NCBI GenBank assembly: GCA_024516035.1
Contig: CM044955.1
Coordinates: 15,926,079 to 15,990,078 of the forward strand
Reading direction: 5' to 3'
From: Bactericera cockerelli
Taxonomy: Eukaryota > Arthropoda > Insecta > Hemiptera > Triozidae
DNA: 64,000 nucleotides
The notes below the pieces were generated by a model. That model saw only the letters and a program-made list of their open reading frames with translations. It was not told the DNA's origin and did no database searches. Position numbers and translations under genes: made by a program. This document shows positions 9,920-64,000 of this stretch, in pieces; the first letter of the stretch is position 1, and each line of letters opens with the position of its first letter.

Positions 9920-10152
9920 GATTCTATTAGGTTTTAACGTCCTGATTTGAGATACGGGGTTTTACCCTCCATTCGCTGGGAATCGTACCAGCTACCCACA
10001 TTAACCTCACCCAGCCTGGGTAGGGCCGGAAGTGCCAGCCTCACGTGTTAGGAAGGGACAGAATTTTCTTCGAAAAGTCTGCCCCAACTGGGAGTCGAAC
10101 TCGAGACCTCTGGACTACGGGCAGTAGTCACAACCATTACGCCACGGAGGCT
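9920..10152 (-). mobile_element. SINE A (tRNA-headed), copy 2
   Basis: On the minus strand the complete head begins GCCTCCGTGGCGTAATGG and has B-box GTTCGACTCCCAG. The shared core (GAATGGAGGGTAAAACCCCG) follows and the copy ends at the AACCTAATAGAAT segment. It lacks the (GAA)n tail module. Confidence 0.82.
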
Positions 10153-10159
10153 ATATTAA

Positions 10160-13100
10160 CATTAAGTCTAGAAAGTATTACAACTACCTACTCATTGATT
10201 ATTATGTTCAATATGCCCAACTTCAGGCGCGCAGGAGCAGCGGAACTCGAACATACGAAAATGAAAAAGAGAGGATCATCATACATTACTAGAATAATTA
10301 ATATGATTGGCATGGTATGGTAAAAAAAGTCAAACTCTTTAGATACTGAAAGAGCAGCTCTATAAAGCCCATTTTAGTCCGGTTTATGTTGCAGCAATCC
10401 CAAAACTTTTTCCCACCGGCCACACCTGTTCAACATCATCAGGATGTAGGTATATTTCTGACGCTCTATAAAATAGGCGTGAGATTGAGGAAATCTTAAG
10501 AGTACTACTACCCATGATGGGGTGTAGGTTGTAGGTGTTCAATTGTCCAGAAACATTTTGGGACAAGTTGGTAATATTTTGCTTGTGCCTGCAATATCCC
10601 ATAATGCATAGCGAGGTATGGTTTCTGTATTTTAAGATGCAATTAATAATGAACCTCCAGATTCTAAATCGAGAGTTCGACTTCTATCAACGGTCATAAA
10701 CAATTCTGACAAAAAAACATTTACTGTCTGGCTGCCTTTCCTCTTTTCAAAGTCAGCCGTATGAGGCTGGAACAAGTAATGAAAACACGTCTTTATAAAT
10801 TGGTTAATAGTATTATTTCAGTTTTATTCTTTTCTATGTAATAAATAAAGTCAATTCAACGTAGTAAACAACTATGTACATAAGCTACATAAATAAATAT
10901 TTATATCTGGTCATACATAAATGACTAACCCTTAACAAGAATGCGAGTGGTCAAATTTTCACGAAACACATTTTTCCATGCATCAAATTTTTGAAAAAAA
11001 AATATGAAATTAAAAAGCGTTTTCTTTCTTTATATTTTAAATTTTATTTTGCCATTTCGTAAGAATTTTCTTTTTCTGAGAATGGATATAAGAGATTCAA
11101 TTAACTTATCATAGCCCCTCACTCGAATCAAAATTTCCCAACAACCCCAAACTATCAACTTGCTTTTATTTTACAATACAAGAGCCAATAAAATCTTACA
11201 TTAGATTAAATAAGCTTTGTTGACTTTTTCCTCCACGACTAGAGACGTTTTCTATTTACAGAGTGCAAGGTGAATCAAGACAAGACACAAACCAATGACC
11301 ACTTCGATTTTTCTCAAAACCTATACAAAACGAAAAAATTTGACCACACAGAACATAAATTAACAAAAATAAGATTTGACTAGAGGAAATGTAAGAAAGT
11401 ATAGAGGACCGTGAACTTGGTGAAAGTCAAAGAGATGAAAAATTTTTACCAAGTAACTTTGGTTTTACTCAGTTGCCTTGAGACGTGAGTAAATATTTGG
11501 AGTGTTAAGTTTGATAGTAAGGTAAATCACATGTACTAGTATAAATAGGCTCAGTTCACAAAGTTATGACTGTATGTAGATAGCAGATAAAGGTACAATA
11601 TATTCACTATAAAATAAATAGGTACCCATGTAAGTGCTTATAGCATTTCTTTTAAAAATGCAGAGTAAATATCATTATGACTTTTTCAAGATCACACGTC
11701 TTTCTACAGTTCACAAAAAAATAAAAAGTACAAAAAATACAAACGAAATAAATTGAAACAAAATTATGTACAAAATTATACAAATGAAACAGAAAACTAC
11801 AAGTCTACACAAAACTCAGTAGGGTTTCCAACACACCCGAAATTCTTTACATAGTGAAAGTAGGTCTACATTTTCTTCAGCTCCAAAAACTGCCCATTCC
11901 TATCTAGGTTAGATATTAACTTAGAGCAAGACTATAATGAAGAAAAAAATTAAGAGTTGTACATTGTGCGTAAAAACAAAAACATTAGAATACAGATAAG
12001 AAAAATGAGGGTTGATGTAAATATAACCTTAGAGACAAAAAAATGAATAATTGCAACTGACAAATGCCTAATCAAAAGTTCCTAACATTTTCCTACGTAA
12101 TATATTTGTACGACAAGATCTATTAAAGGCCAATATCTACGCTGTGCTACACCTGTGGGAGATTAATACATATGACATATAGGTACGCCTTATTCTAAGG
12201 TGCAGAGGAACAAATTTCAAATTGATACGAACGGGTTTTAAAGCCTCATGTTTAAAAGATTTAGTAGGACAATGTATTATGTTCTAAAAACAGGAGTCCC
12301 ATACATATACTTGAGGTTGAATTTGTCCACTACCTACTCGCTACAGCTAATAAATGAGTAAAAACACATAATTGTTAGACCGGGCTAAATTATAATACAA
12401 AATGACCTTTTATGAAAACAGCTCGGGTAATTTAATAAGATAAAGTTTGAATATTTTTAAAATCTACTAAGGCTAGTGATTATTCAAAACGCCCGTAAAA
12501 CATGATTTCGTTTTATAATTTAGCCCCTAATGTCTTGATTTATTCCTACGTATCAGATAGCTCCTTGAAGCCTGAAATCTTTATTTTCAAATGCTTGTTT
12601 GAGTCAAAGATTCATTGATTCAACAATCTACCAAATAAGTACGAATATTAGTTTTAAACATAGCCTAAATACTGCTTAATCACTATCTATATAATCTGAG
12701 GCACATTGAATATTTTGGTGCATGGTTATTTAGTCTAAAAATTACTGAGCAATTATGTTTGTATGTTGAGGTGCATACGTCTATTTAGAATACAAGTTGA
12801 AATAATGAAAGCTAGGTGTGAGATAAAGGGATATTTAGTCCAACAATAGAAAAAAGGGAGCATAATATATATCGGGCAGAAAATACGCCAGCTGTACGAA
12901 GAAAACTATTGAATACAACAAGTCAGCAGAGAAGGAAAAAATCACATTATCTTCACTCTTAGGAAAGAAAGAACCAACACTGTTTGGTTTGGTAGAAAGG
13001 AGAACTCTATAAGTTCGAGACAGGAAAGTTTAAAAATATAAATATCACTTTCTAACTTAAGATAATACGTTTTTAATAACATAGGTAAATTACTAAAGCT

Positions 13101-13287
13101 GGCATGGGTGGAAGTCAGTCACGCGCCAAATGAATTTTTCTTCATCAAATCGGTTGATTTCCTCGCGTTCCTATGGTTTCTCCGGCTCAGGAGTGCGTTC
13201 ATACTGAATTATGACTTGAGATGAAGTACCACAGTAGACCATGTACTCCACAACTCGGTATAAAGTAGACCATTGGACATAAGGTGT
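10160..13287 (-). other. HECW 3' flank, probably including a long 3' UTR
   Basis: Mostly unique AT-rich sequence with no recognised repeats between about 10.8 and 13.28 kb, unlike its surroundings, as expected for a transcribed 3' UTR. Minus-strand AATAAA hexamers occur at 12580-12585, 12539-12544 and 10823-10828, roughly 0.7, 0.75 and 2.5 kb past the HECW stop. The true 3' end cannot be chosen from sequence alone. No ORF here is supported. Confidence 0.4.

Positions 13288-64000
<50,713 letters not shown>

Overview
The window is animal nuclear DNA, almost certainly from an arthropod and probably an insect. Single-copy coding exons are short, G/C-rich at wobble positions and split by AT-rich introns. 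The two conserved genes match animal orthologues closely: a HECW-type HECT ubiquitin ligase and the GATOR2 subunit mio/MIOS. The intervening DNA is full of SINEs, LINE 3' ends and foldback DNA transposons. I cannot name the species.

Layout: everything recognisably host-coding lies on the minus strand. (1) At 1.0-1.87 kb are the first coding exon and the second exon of mio; the rest of the gene runs off the left edge. (2) At 5.46-7.60 kb is an intact, spliced gene derived from a Merlin/IS1016-type transposase. (3) From 13.29 kb to beyond the right edge is HECW, with 14 exons visible. In transcription order these encode a Pro/Ser-rich linker, WW1, a conserved linker, WW2, the HECW-specific helical region and the complete HECT domain with its catalytic Cys. 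The visible part makes about 861 residues once a one-base frame discrepancy in the 28.33-28.52 kb exon is allowed for. The 5' exons (C2 domain and N-terminus) are outside the window.

HECW introns range from 0.4 to 6.2 kb except for one of 26.5 kb (28.52-54.99 kb), which is comparatively poor in repeats. The other introns and the mio-HECW interval are rich in retroposons. I distinguish a 5S rRNA-headed SINE (two copies), at least five tRNA-headed SINE types (called A, C, D, E and F here), two or more LINE-like 3' tails (G, H), a LINE fragment with reverse-transcriptase C-terminal coding, a TTAA-flanked piggyBac-type MITE, TA-flanked foldbacks with CAGGGTG termini, and a foldback with subterminal 12-mer repeats around a central hairpin. 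Several are nested, and paralogous uninterrupted copies in the same window act as empty-site controls.

No rRNA gene, functional tRNA gene, CRISPR array, operon or bacterial feature is present. The most interesting items are the transposase-derived gene that appears to have lost its third catalytic acid, the shared core of 5S- and tRNA-headed SINEs, the foldback families, the recurring short perfect snap-back palindromes in introns, and the HECW frame break.
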